From the NCBI GenBank assembly GCA_965153455.1, contig OZ234502.1:12927495-12991494 (forward strand): DNA of 64,000 nucleotides, given 5' to 3'. The DNA is from Sphagnum compactum (lineage: Eukaryota; Bryophyta; Sphagnopsida; Sphagnales). The position numbers were made by a program, and so were the translations under genes. Numbering within the stretch: position 1 is the stretch's first letter; every line of letters starts with the position of its first letter. Below the pieces are notes generated by a model. The model ran no database searches. It worked only from the letters and a program-made list of their open reading frames with translations, and was not told the origin of the DNA. Below, in pieces: positions 34,142 to 46,677 of the stretch.

Positions 34142-37100
34142 CTTATTATGTATTTATTATTTACCTTTTTATATTTACAAATTGAACTTTTTTTTATTAA
34201 TTTTTTTTAGTTGCCCAAATTTTTGTCTAATTTGACTAAATCAAAAAGATCATTATTCAAGTTGGACATGTTCAATTTGACTTTTTTAGTATGATTAATT
34301 GGTCAAATTGACCAACTGTCAAAATGACTGGTTTTTGGTTTAGTTTTCTAGTCAAATAAACCAAGATTTCTCGTAATGATTAATTTGAGAAGTAACAATT
34401 TGGATAGGGAAAAAAAGATAAAAAATGCCCCATATATGTATTTAATCTACCATCATCTACCAAAGCTTATATAAACAATGGAACACAAAACATCATAACA
34501 CATGATAGTGTAGCTCTTATAACCATTCCACATGGAAGACATCCCTTTTAAGTTAATAATTTTATCATCGTTGGATTTGTTTGATGGTTGTTATGTACCA
34601 TACACATGGGCACACAACAAATTAAACCCTAAAAAAATAAAATTAAAACACATTCACCATCACTTATGTGTGTTGTGTGTTCACTTGGAACACATATATC
34701 TACTTTAAAACTTAAGACCCCACATGTTCCCACAATCACATGTTTAATAGATCACATCAACAAATCCTCGTTAGTAATTGTCTTACTTAAGCTACAACTT
34801 CATGCAATTTTCTCCCCACTAATCACAGAGCAAAAAAAAAAAAACAACCTATTTAAAACAATTAGTTGAGATTGTTTTGGTCATATGCATGAACATCCAA
34901 TGCCAGAAAAACAACTTGTAACCCAAATCAAGCATAGAAAAAGGTAAGTATCAACATGTTTTTTCATTAAACCAACATTTGAGAAATAAACCACTAAATT
35001 CATTATCACAACAAATGTGTAATTGAAAATGGAACTTGAATCCATGGTATGAAAAATAGAACCTAGTTGAAATAATTTGTGGAAATCTAAATTGAATTTA
35101 GTTCCTTAGCATCAACATAGTCTAGTAAGTCCTACACAAACAAATTGTCTTCAATGATATTAGCTTCTTTGGTTGGGAAGTCATCAATGTATTTCCATTT
35201 TTGTGCACAACCCACCTTTGCATCATTTGGCTAGTTCTTCAATAAGTTTGCCTAAGTTGTCAACTCCGAACTTGCATCTTCATAGGTTAATGAACACTCC
35301 AACTATGTTAAAAATATGTTTTATTTCAATTGGAGATCCAAGGATACCAAGAATCTAACAAGCCACAAATCCCCGATTTGGAAACTTAGATCTATGATAT
35401 TGTCAACATGTAAGGGGTAGTTCATAGTCTTTAGGTTTCATAGGAAAATGGAAAAACAAAGATAATTCATTTATAAGTAATGATTGTACTGCATTTTCAT
35501 TTGATGCCATTGCCAAAAAATTTTGAATCCTCTTGTTCACGAATCACAACTTTATGAAACGACAAGGTTGAAGAAATGGAAGACAACCATTAGAAGTGGC
35601 ATGAAATTGTAAACATTAGAAGAAAACTCCCTTTTTTAACTAATTTTTTTAAAATTAGATTTCGTTTCCAACTAGATTTCCATAACAAAATTTAAAATTT
35701 CTAAATCAAAGATTCAAATTTGCTAAATAAGTTGAATTGCCAACAAAATTGGTCAATAATTGAAGATGGTCCTCAACTAAGGGACCACCTTTTACAACTA
35801 GTTTACATTGATAACTTTCCTAGTTGACTTTCAATTGATAGATCAACTAAAATTGTGACGTCATCAAGCATAATTCTACCCTTGGGTGATGCATCATTGC
35901 AAGTCATGCCTTCAACTATTTTGGTAATCTAGTTTTTGGCCAAATAACAGTTCACATTGGTCGATGCATGAAATGCAAGGTATGTTTGTAAGCTTGGGCA
36001 TTTCCCTACTTTATTATGATTAACTTTAGTTAAATCACAATGGGGTGATTTGCTTTTCTAAAGTAGTTTACAAATCATTCAAAGTTGAGGATTTTAAGAA
36101 CCTTATCAAAAAAACTTGTGGAAAAATAGTTATTTGGCACCTAAATGCCAAATTTGAAATGCTACACAATACTTCAAAACCCTCAAAAGATTATAATAAC
36201 CTAGGTTAGATAACATACCTAGTTTAAATTAATACATTATATATATGTTATTATCAATATTAACATTATTATCAGCCATTATTCTCTAATAAAATTATAT
36301 TTTATAATTAAAAATATTTCATATAACTAATATGCAATTATAAATATTATTTATATTAGCATTAATGTATATAAATATTTATGAGTATTATGCAGAATAT
36401 TAACTATCATAATTACAATTAAATGTTTGGCAAGATATCATAATATGAATATTTATTTATAAATATCATTATGTATTTTATTATAGTATTACTCCCATCA
36501 ATTATATAAAAAAATGAAATTTTGCTAAAAAAAAACACTAATGCCCCACTTTGGTATGCATTTAGGGTTGGCATCATAAATTATTTTTTAACTATCAACT
36601 TATGTAGAAAATACTTGTTTGAATTTTGAAATGTCAAATTTTAAGGAAATTATTTTGGATGTTAAATTTTTGGGTGACGTCTAAATTATCTATGGCATTG
36701 CTTGGATTTTTTCTTTTTCAAAGTGATTTAAGGTTTGGGGTTACAAACGTGTCATCTTGCATGAGGAAGGTACAAGCAAAATTGGAGGTCTCAAAAGATA
36801 GGGCTACAAAAAGAGCTTGAGAAAATAATTACAAAAATAAAAAAATATGAATTGAAAACACAATGATGAAGGTGGAAGGATTTGTGTGAATAATGGGAAA
36901 GAAGAACAATTTTGGGATAGACCTTGAAGGGATTTCTAGTTATTGCATGTTACACTTTGAATGGTCAAAATTGAGGGCCTCAATTTAATTTCTAAAGGAG
37001 ACATTACATCGATGACATGGATTTAGGGCTAAGATGGTTGGTTGGCCATGTGTTTCATGAGTGGGTTGTTTCCATTAGTAGTGCCAAATGAGTCTACCAC

Positions 37101-38941
37101 CTTCATGTCTTTCATCATTCAACAAAGAGTTTGTGAGAGTGGTTGCTTTAAAACATTGGAGATGATGCACAATTATGATTATGCGTAATATGTGGAATAA
37201 ACAGGGTTGTCCATTTGTTTTTTTTTTTGAATTTGCCAATTGTGTGGGTTTTGTTGATGAACTTTATATGGTTCTGTTGATTTTTGGAGTTGTGATGTGT
37301 TGTTTGTCATTGATGCGTTTGGAGGCTGTTAGTGATTGCGAACAACTTCTTAAGGTGGGTTTGATACAAGCTAAGCCCTCTTTCCAATTCTTCATAGGTT
37401 GGTAGCATGTTTGCAAAAAATTTGATACGTGTCTTGTTGAAGAGAAAAATCTTTTCAACAAGTTAGGTCTAATATTTTCTTTTGATATCTCTGTTGCGTA
37501 GATAAATAAAGATTGGTTGTTGAGGTTTATGGTAAAAGATCCTAGTGTAGAGGCACAAGGAGGTGATGAAAAGCTCTAGGGGGTTTGAGAGCTTATCCAT
37601 ATGATTTCGGATGTTTGGGTTTGAAATACATATGTGTTTTGTTCTTCCATGTGTCCTGAAGGAGTGAGACCTGCAAGAATGGAAACTTTGAAAGGAGATA
37701 AGTATATCATCTTTTGTATGTGCACATGTCTTCAAGATTTTTGTTGCAGTTATGATTAATGGGTATTTGTCTCTTGTACAAGCTTCCTTTGAACAGTTGG
37801 AGAATTGTAAAAATTATGGGGTTATAGACGAAGGTCTAATTTTTCTATATTGTCTGGGTTTGGTATTGTGAATGTTTACATCTCTATGTTGTTGGCAGAA
37901 TTGGGATGTTATGGTCAGAATGTATGTTGTTGGGTTCCATTTGAAATTCTTGTGTAATGGAATCATAAATGAGCTCATGAGAGTAAACTCAGAGTGATTA
38001 TCCCAAATTGTGCCTTAGAAATCAGAGTTCTATCTTGTCTATTGAGAAGACCATGCCATTGATCATCTTATTTGACTTTCTTGTTGTCTACGGAACCCAT
38101 GGGGGTGTGAAGATGTTTCTGTCCCCGCTCTTGTCATTACAATACATCACAAGGCATCTTGTGGTTGCTAAACAACAAATTCCAGTTTTGTGAACAGTGC
38201 AAGTTTTAAGGATTGCTCAACATGTTAGTGCTGTCCCTGAGGCCCATGCGAACGAAAAATGGGACTGCGTAAAGTAAAGATGTAGCGTCAGGTTCAATAA
38301 TACCCATATTTTTGGAGTTTATTTGCCACTAAAATAAACACAACATTTCCAATATTCACATTGGAGTCACAAAAACAAAATTGGATTAAAGGTATACAAA
38401 CTACAACACCTACATTTGGGTTACAAAAACAAAATTGGAGTTAAAATATTTAAAGCGCAATACCCGCATGGTGTTCACAAAACACACATTGGGTTTTTCC
38501 TCTTCAATGTAATACTTGCATAAGGGTCACAAAACCTTTTGTATTACTTGTATTCAACCAAACAAATATGATTGATGCAAGTATTGCATTTTTTCAAAAA
38601 GATCCATTTAACGGGGCCTTGGCCCAATAGACAACATTTTTGCTAATTCCCATGTGCAAGTATTGGATTTTTGGAACATAAGTTCATTTAGGGGGCTTGG
38701 ACGAATAGACAACATATTTTTTGACAATGCCCATGTGTGGGTATTTCAATTCTTATCAAATTGTTTTAACCCTAATGAAATTAATATTATTTAAATACTA
38801 ATTATTAGAATTAATAAGCGTTAAAAGTATTGAAATAATAACAATAATAATATTAAAACAGTTAGCCTATTAATTATTAGCTAGTTATAATAATAAAAAT
38901 AAAAACAACGCAATAGTAAATGTAAGTTAGTTACTAACTAC

Positions 38942-38972
<31 letters not shown>
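38942..38972. repeat. (AAT)n microsatellite
   Basis: About ten AAT units. Simple repeat. Confidence 0.95.
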
Positions 38973-39160
38973 GGTATTATTATTTGGGCTTCACACTACT
39001 TTGCACTACAAGTGACAATTATATGATTAAAAAAAGGTTATACATTACCCAATACTACCAAAATTTTATAATTGAAATTTATTAAAATAATTGTTATTTT
39101 TATATTTTACATCTGCTTCTTTTTAATTTTTATCACAACCATTACTTAACTAAAAAACCC

Positions 39161-39184
39161 ATATATATATATATATATATATAT
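39161..39184. repeat. (AT)n microsatellite
   Basis: About twelve AT units. Simple repeat. Confidence 0.95.
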
Positions 39185-41639
39185 TACCTTGTAAGGATTA
39201 TTATTTGCAATGGGTAGTTAGGTAAGAATATGGTATAGTATAGATCTTGGCTCCTAGAAATTGTGAAAGGATTCACCTTAATTTTGTTGTAAAAGGATTC
39301 ACATTCATTTTTTGAGATTTTGCTTATTTTGTCACTTTCTCACATATGCACTCAAGTGATTTTGTCACCGGTCCATAACTCACAAAACTAAATATGAAAT
39401 TACTTTCTTCAAAAATGATTAAGGCACCCATCATACACCAAAATTCACGTAATTCTTTCAAAATGTGACAATCTGATTGGAAAACATTCAAATACACATG
39501 TCAAGACAAGTTTCATTCTTGGTTTGAACTTTTGCACAAATGTGAAAAATAAATTTGAAAAAGAAAAAAAATTGATCATTTTTTCCCAAAGAAAAAAGTC
39601 ATTAGGTTTTTAAAAAAGAAAAATCATGTTGTAACATTTTTCTATTGGTTTTGGTTTGGTAACAACTTAAAAAATGTTTAGATAAGTTTTAAAAACCTAT
39701 CATCATTTAATGTGAGATCCATTTTGGGTTCCTTGTAAATAAAGTGATGTTAAAAAATGAAAAAATAAAAATCACGACAAGTTTTCTTTTACAACAACAT
39801 CATGATGTACACGAAAATAAATTTATCTTTATTCTTCCCTTACTATGACCAATTTGTAATACAGTACCCATTATTGATACATGAAATGAATGTCAAGGCC
39901 ATTGTGTATAACACACCTCGTTTGTCATGTTGGGATCTCTCACCCTGCTGTTGGCTATGTGGTTGCACCATGGTGGTTTCATAATGCGTAAAGGACTACC
40001 CATATTTTTCCTTTATATTTCCAGCTCCCTTACCTGCCTGAAGAAACTTGTTTTCAGCAAAGGGGATCTTCTGCGGTGGAAGGTAACAACAGGTTGCACT
40101 GGGATCTTCTGATAAGTGGAGCGGAAGGTACCGGCCAGCCTGCCACTATTTCCAAAAAGTGAAAAAATCCCCGCTCTATCTATTTGATGTAGGAAAAGGA
40201 CCTGAGTAGAGGCCCTTCCATGAGACCTGTGCATTCTCCTATACTTAATGAGTAGGGTTGCACTTATGGTGCACAAGTAATTGAATGTTGAACGATTTTA
40301 TCATTAAAAATTCAATAAAATTAAAACTACAATTTTATTGAAAATTGAGGTGCATTGTTGATATTGTTGGAGACAAAGGTTTTTTTTTGTTTCAATTTCC
40401 TAATGGAGTTAGGGTGACAAGTAAAGGCAAACATAGTTTTAGTGCTTGGGTGTTGTGGAAGTGTGCCTTGGCTATTGGGGGAGGGGCAACAGCTGCCATG
40501 GCTATTGTGACCAACCCCATTAATGAATGATCACCAAAACTATAGTTGCCACAAGCATCCCTAAGCATATTTCAACTTAACTAGCCACATGATTTCAAGG
40601 AACTCTTAAAACTGTAGGCAGTAGACAAAAAATGTGATGACCCAAAAAGAAAAAAATTTCATTTTCTGGCACATTAAGGCAAGTTTTTTTTCTTAAGAAA
40701 AAGGGAAATTTATAACAGAATATTCAGTTTTGAAAAAATTATGTCACCTTTGGAAAAAAAAAAATCACCAAAAAAAACAACAACAACAACAATACTGGTT
40801 AGAAAGTGCTCAATGAGTATGATTTTATGGAGAAAATTTCACAAATTTTAAACCAAAAGTGTAGAAGATGTTGAATTTTGAATAATCTTTGGCATTGGAA
40901 AAATTTCAATGAAATTTCAAAGTTCAAATTCAATTAGTTCAGTAACAAAGTCCACAAGGCCTTGCCTACCAACAAGGCAAGGATATTGTATTTAGATTTA
41001 TTTTAGAGTATAGTAGTTTAAGGGACTTTGGCCCTTAGGTAATAATAATAATAGGTATATTTTTATATGAGGATTTTTGAAAGATGATATATTTTGGCTT
41101 GTGTTGAAACTTGAGATTAGTTATTATAGAGTTATAAATATCTTGAAGGATTTTGGTTTCTTTTAGAGGATTTTTCTGAAGATAACTTTTCCGTGCATAA
41201 CATAAAGGTAACTTCAGATAAAGAAATCGAAAAGCGAATTTTTATGGACGTGTTAAAAGCAAAAAAAACTTTTATTTATTTATTTATATATTTATTTATT
41301 TAATTTGGCAGGTAGGAAGGGGGGCATCCCCCTCCAAGCTCTGTGGTTGCCTTGCGGAACAGTGGAACCGCATGAGCTCCGGAGGTTCAAAGGATGCTTA
41401 AAAAGATATGGGGATTTAAAAAGCAACCATCGAAAATTGACAAATTGTCATTTCATGAACTACCGCACCGTATATTACGAAAACCAAAATTGAGCAACAC
41501 ATTTTTGGCAGAACCCCACCTACCCCTCCCCCGGCCTGAGCCAGTATTGACCAGCGTGAGGTGGGTATTAGAAATCGCACCCAAAGCCTTTTTTTGGTGT
41601 CAGAGCTGATAACCATGCTCATCAACAATCAAATACCCG

Positions 41640-41960
41640 GTTTTGATCTATAATCAAGGTTATCAAATACATCGAATACTCGGTTAATATATATAACCAT
41701 GGTTCTCAATTTTTTTGGAAAAGCCAAATATCAGCTTAACATTGCCGGGTCTTTCATGAACGCCAACAGTTCTTTAAAGTTTTTGAAATACCTGGAACCG
41801 GCGAATCTTTGAATCCGATTTTTTTCCTTCAAAATACCCGGGCCCAGCGGTCTTTCTACATATTGGAAGATTTTCAAATACCCGGATATGGCGGTTCTTG
41901 GATGGTGATTTCTAAATATCTGGAGCCGGCGGGCATTGTTAAAAATCAAATACCCGCCCC
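41640..41960. repeat. Degenerate AAATACCCGG repeat upstream of the TMEM53-like gene
   Basis: CAAATACCCGG-like motifs recur near 41630, 41788 (AAATACCTGG), 41831, 41876, 41913 (AAATATCTGG) and 41947. Each is followed within a few bases by GGCG or CAGCG and then TCTT or TTCTT. Spacing is about 35-45 bp in the dense part. It is GC-rich against an AT-rich background and ends about 200 bp before the inferred start codon. Confidence 0.6.
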
Positions 41961-42157
41961 GTTCCTGTTTCGACCGCAGTACGGGCAGTGAAGAAAAATG
42001 GTCCAAACTTGCCCGTTTATATTGGCACCGTCAACAAGCGAAATTTCTTTTTGCCCTCGTCTTTCTTTTACGGGCTCTGGAGCTTTCGCGAGCGTCTCGT
42101 CTGTGCGCACTGCGCTTGGCGAGAGGGGAGAGACGCGCGCACACACACACAAGAGAA
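41961..42157 (+). promoter_or_regulatory. Probable 5' leader of the TMEM53-like gene
   Basis: GC-richer stretch just before the inferred ATG at 42158, including a short (CA)n at about 42139-42150. An in-frame upstream ATG exists at 41936 and out-of-frame ATGs are present, so the true start and leader are not certain. No TATA box was recognised. Confidence 0.35.
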
Positions 42158-45100
42158 ATGGGGAAGGAGAGGAACGAGCAGAGGACATGTTACTGGGTGA
42201 AGACGGAAGAGGAGACAGGGAGCCAAGGAATTGTAGCAGTAATCGGTTGGATGTTCAGCAAGCAACGGCATCTACTCGCTTATTCTCGTCTCTATGCCGC
42301 CTCCGGATGGGATTCCCTGGTTTGCCACCCCCACGTTCTCAATTTGTCAGTCGCTAAAGCTTCCTCGTATCGCCGTTGTAATTCCGTGTTCGTTCGTTCT
42401 AGCATCGCAACATGCTCACTTTTGATCATTTAAATTCCTGTAGCTAAAAGACGAAATAATTCTGCCGCAGTAGTCACAGGTCGAGGATTATTACAGACGA
42501 TGTTCAGGATCATGATCTGTGGAAGCAAATTTGGAGTGTTTCTTGTTTTCTTGTTCATGAATGTTGTGCAGTTTTTGTCGAGGTTCTTATCTTGACAGGT
42601 TCGGGATTTTGTAGTGCAGTTGTTTGAACTTTGCCACGGATGACTGTTGTCAAGATTCAGGCACTCGGCGATTGTAATAAGATTCCGGAGTTTTTGTATG
42701 TTATCGTTTCTTCGTTTCTTGCTGTCTGAGGAAGAAGGACTTTGGCGGGATTGTTGGAATGCAGATGGTTTCCAAGTAAAGCTACAGTAATGGCGCTTGA
42801 AGTGCTCGAGGAGCTTGCGAAGGTAACAAGATTCGTTTCCCCCGCTTGAGATAAAGATATGGAGCGCCTATTTGTTTGTTGTCTGTTTTGAGGAGGAAGT
42901 GGCTTTTAAGGATCAAGAGGCGACTTTTCCCCCTAAACACTTTGTATGCGAGCGCTTTTCTGAAACCGCGCAGAGTCACAATTTCGCAATTTGCGTTTCT
43001 GCGGACATTTTTGGAGTTCCCCTGCACCTAAATTACAAAAGAAAATGACAGCTGACCATTGTCAACTTTCTCAGGAGGTTGGAGAAAGACCAAGACCAAT
43101 AGTTTTTGCAACGTTTTCCGGAGGAACCAAGGCATGCCTCTACAAAGTGTTTCAGGTTGGTATCATTATAGATCTTCAATCACTTCACACTGCAGTTTCT
43201 ACGGTGTTGTTTTGGTATTTTGGCAGGTCTGAGGAAGATCTCCAGTCTGGAATTGCACTCTATTTTTTGTTGCCAACCTTGGTTGGACATGGTTAGCTGG
43301 GAGAGTCTTATCCACTACTGGCCATCTCTGTAGGACAGCAATAATCAAGACTGTTTTTTGTTTTTTTTTTCCCCACTTGGAAGAACAAGGAGCTTCCTCC
43401 TTGCAATTGATGTTTGTTTTGGTGGGGCAGCATAGGGCTTGTCTTTGACATTGCCATTCTCCTTCTTACTTGTTTAACTGTGTGTGTGTGTCTCAGATTC
43501 TACATGGGAGTTGTACAGGACTGGAGAATCTCAAAGTATGATCTGTCACCCATCATCTTCCTACAGATAGCTGCTTTGTGCAAAATCACATCTGTCTTCT
43601 TTGAAATTTTGGAGGGATGCTCTTTTGAGGAGGATTATGCATGTCCTCCTAATTCCATTCCTTTGACAAGGCTACCAAAAGTGAACATCTTCACTGCGGT
43701 GTTACTTGATCAGGCTGGTCACTCCTGCAAAATGTACAGGGGGTTTTCCACTCAATGGTGAGGGGGGCCCATTTCACAGCCAGACATTTTAGCATGCTGC
43801 GGATGGTCACGTTTGGACTGTAGCTAATGGATGACCTAATTGCTCTCAGCTTCCAGTACTACTCAAAATGAGAATAGGCAATTGCAGAACAAGAGAATAT
43901 GAGTAAGGAAAAAGGCGTCCAGCAGATGATAGTTTGAATTTGGACACCAAACCAATGGAGAAGACCAGGAATCTCAAAGGTTCCGTGATAACATTTCAGA
44001 AAACTATGGGTATCTTACATTGCATTTAACAATAGATGGCACTCCTGTGCAGGAAAAGTTTCAAGCAGTACGAGCATGTGTGACTGGCCAAATTTATGAC
44101 TCAAGTCCTGCAGATTTTGTGAGTGAAATTGGGGTGAAATTTTTGAGCAGCCCTGTTGTGTGGAAATCACAGAAACCAAGCATTGTTATTTCATTGGGGA
44201 CCAAAACTGCAGCCAGTATTCTGGATCCACTGTTTTCGTCTCAATTTGAACAGCAGCGAGTGGAGTACTGGCTTGCATTGGAGCAATCTGTGGTAATAAG
44301 TACTTTCACTTTGGTTGCCCTCTCCAAGCTTACCTGAATTGTTGTCAATGGAAAGTAGATATTTGTGTGTTTGGAGGATTTTTTGTACTATGTGAGGTGC
44401 GATTTTGTTTTGTGTCACCGTTCTTTTGCTCATCCAAGGGTAGCATGTTCAACCGTGTTTTGGCTTAATGAAGCCACTGCATTTGGTCAGAGGAATCCAG
44501 ACTTTGGTTATGGCATCAACTGCCTATGATCTTTGATGATTCCAGCTTCATCACCTTGAGCAAGTCCAGTTGGGTGTGTTCCTCTCCTAAAATGTCACCA
44601 AGAAAAGAATTGCTGATGGGAGGGTTCCAGGATATGGGGCCTATTCTGATTCTTTGCTCTAAGAATGATGAGCTGGCTCCCATGAACACGATTCAAAATT
44701 TTGCAAAGTCTGCAAGGGAGAGGGGTTGTCAAGTCACACTGGTTGTGTGGGATACTTCTGAACATGTTGGTGAGTTTCCAAACATATTCCTACTTCACAT
44801 ATTTGCTTGGATGCACTTTGGACAGAGTCACGCACATTCAGAAGCATGATGGTAATGGCTTTGAATTCTAGTTTTGTGGATGGTTTTTGATTTAATTTCT
44901 GACCTCCACACTTCCCTCCATCTCCGCAGCCACTTATTGTTCTGAGTCTCATGTTTATTATATGAAAGCCTTGTCTTACTATTATCTTTCCTAAACAGGC
45001 CATTTCCGCAAGTTTCCAGATGACTATGGCAAGGCAGTATCAAGCTTCCTTATCAATGCAGCTTCTTCTTTTTCCTTGAGACAAGGCTCTCCTTATTCAG

Positions 45101-45381
45101 ACTTCAAAACAAAAACCACAGGGGTAACCATAACTGCTAATCCAACTGATGGAGTCTTCAAATTTGCAGTCAACACAAATCAGCAGCTTGATGTACAGAT
45201 CCATAGAACACCTACAAAGTACTCTTATGAGAGGGACCACAGAGGGTACTCCACTGTGATATCTTCCACTAGTTGTGCTCCAGATACTAGATCTGGTGTG
45301 CAACAATTGGAATGGGAGAGATTGAAGATGGACACTGCACACACTCTGTATAGTAAGCCTATCACCCAATCCAAACTTTGA
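42158..45381 (+). CDS. DUF829 / TMEM53-like alpha/beta-hydrolase-fold protein, about seven exons
   Basis: Exons are 42158-42345, 42765-42822, 43075-43155, 43567-43680 (uncertain), 44053-44292, 44631-44769 and 44999-45381; joined they give 400 aa, similar to plant family members. Family blocks appear in order: an IVAVIGWMFSKQRHL strand-helix near the N-terminus, GWDSLVCHPHVLNLWFPSKA, then VFATFSGGTKACLYKVF with S97 at the nucleophile-elbow position. After these come GQIYDSSPADF, EQQRVEYW, ILILCSKNDELAP with D240, and HVGHF with H272 and H275, consistent with a hydrolase-like triad. The C-terminal 100 residues or so are poorly conserved. Exon 4 follows a weak-looking acceptor and adds an unusual insert containing ILEGCSFEEDYACPP; its borders are the least secure part. 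Biochemical function is unknown; the animal relative TMEM53 is a nuclear-envelope protein. Converges on the quinone oxidoreductase gene. Confidence 0.85.
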
Positions 45382-46677
45382 GCTACATTGGGCTGTATGA
45401 TGTTTCGACATTATGTTTCATTGCTGAGTCCTCCCATTGCTTTTAGAAATGCAACAGAAAGCCAGGATGCTGATTTCTTGAAAAAAGAGTCCTAGTATTG
45501 GGGAGATTATGAATTACTTATCAACACCCACTGTCAGGAGCTGAGTCACATCTATAAGGACTAACAGCAGCTAGGAAGTGATTTTCTACTAGAGCTAGAG
45601 GACAGACCTTCTGTGGCTGATGATTCTGGCAGGTAAGCCCTCATTGGGTGAGCCTTCCAACTGGACCTTGGACATTCTGCTTGATGCAATACCCTGAGGG
45701 ACCCATTAAACCAGAATCAATGTAGTGACGATATCTTCCATATGCCGATTTTCACACGTGGTTCAAGATGGGATCCTGAAGAGGGTTGAAGGAGCTTGAA
45801 TCTGAACACTTTGAATGTGCTGGTGGATGATTTTTCAGGTGGTTCAGATTTCAAGACAAAAGATGTGCAGAAGTTTTAGAGGTGGATTTTGATGCTTTGC
45901 ATATTTTGAGACAGTATATATATTGTTGCATTTTCTTCTTAATTCCTATTTCTTAGTCATGATACTAACCACAGAATTTTACTTACTGTTGTGGTGATGG
46001 TGACTGAAACTTTTATGTTTGGATTTTCTTGATTCTTCATTACCAGAAAAGCTCAGCACAAAACTAAGCTACTGGCATGAGGCATAGTGAAGACAAAATG
46101 TGTTGCATCCTGTTACCTTCCATGGTGGTTCCAACAAGCTACTACAAAGGAAAGGAAATTCCACCACAGCACCGTGTTCCAAAGTTGTACCGGTTCCTTC
46201 AAGCTGCTGTTGCAATGAATGTTCTGACAATGGCTTAGCACCATTTGAATTTTGTATGTTTTCATTTGTTCCCTAAAATGCAATTTGTGTAAGGATAAAG
46301 CCCTAGGATGGGGGCATTCTCAAAATAAGGGGCCTAGGATGACATCACATTTTGGGAATCTCCCCCCACCCTAGGATTTTACCCATTGTAAAGCATGAGG
46401 CTGACAGTTATCATGAAACTAAACACATGTCGGTCACAAGGCATAGGAAGGGGAGGGGTTCATACACCTACTCCTTAAGAGTGGGAGTGTGCCTATATCT
46501 TACACCATATCAACATGCTTTGCAATGAGTAGGTATTAAATTCATGATGTTTGCAACTATGACTGGAGCAGATGAAGTATACAAGGGTTGAATGTGTGAA
46601 CTTGCTATGAACTCTAGACATGGGAATACTAAATCATTCCCATGTTCTCAGTGGTCATGCTTTGGAGTGGTGGAAAT
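45382..46677. other. Intergenic region between convergent TMEM53-like and quinone oxidoreductase genes
   Basis: Presumed 3' untranslated regions and spacer. Holds the inverted repeat at 46293-46384. No gene seen. Confidence 0.6.
46293..46384. repeat. Imperfect 92-bp inverted repeat
   Basis: Left arm GGATAAAGCCCTAGGATGGGGG onward pairs with the right arm ending CCCACCCTAGGATTTTACCC. The inner parts TTCTCAAAAT and ATTTTGGGAA pair as well, leaving a loop of about 25 bases. It lies between two convergent 3' ends. Confidence 0.6.

Larger units (their letters stand above)
33228..34378. mobile_element. Non-autonomous CACTA (EnSpm-like) transposon with target duplication
   Basis: The left end is TACTATAAGAAATCATGG; the right end, read inward, is CATTACGAGAAATCTTGG. 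The two differ mainly by transitions, and both derive from the plant CACTACGAGAAATC-type terminus. The element is flanked by ATT at 33225-33227 and ATT at 34379-34381, the 3-bp target duplication expected for CACTA elements. Subterminal regions are crowded with TTGACTAA, GTCAAAT and GGTCAAATTGACC motifs, as is typical. The 1151-bp interior has no transposase. It does hold an ACCT-rich array and, further on, an AGGT-rich array. Confidence 0.8.
34382..41600. other. AT-rich, gene-poor spacer
   Basis: No coding region supported over about 7 kb. Contains an AAT microsatellite (38942-38972), an AT microsatellite (39161-39184) and an AAC run (about 40778-40792). Frames at 37175-37405, 39802-39984 and 40345-40530 are open but unrecognised, lack splice partners and may be decayed transposon sequence. 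Confidence 0.6.

Noticed and set aside
37175-37405. 76-codon hydrophobic plus-strand frame
   Set aside because: Phe/Leu/Val-rich because of T-rich sequence; no homology or partner exons.
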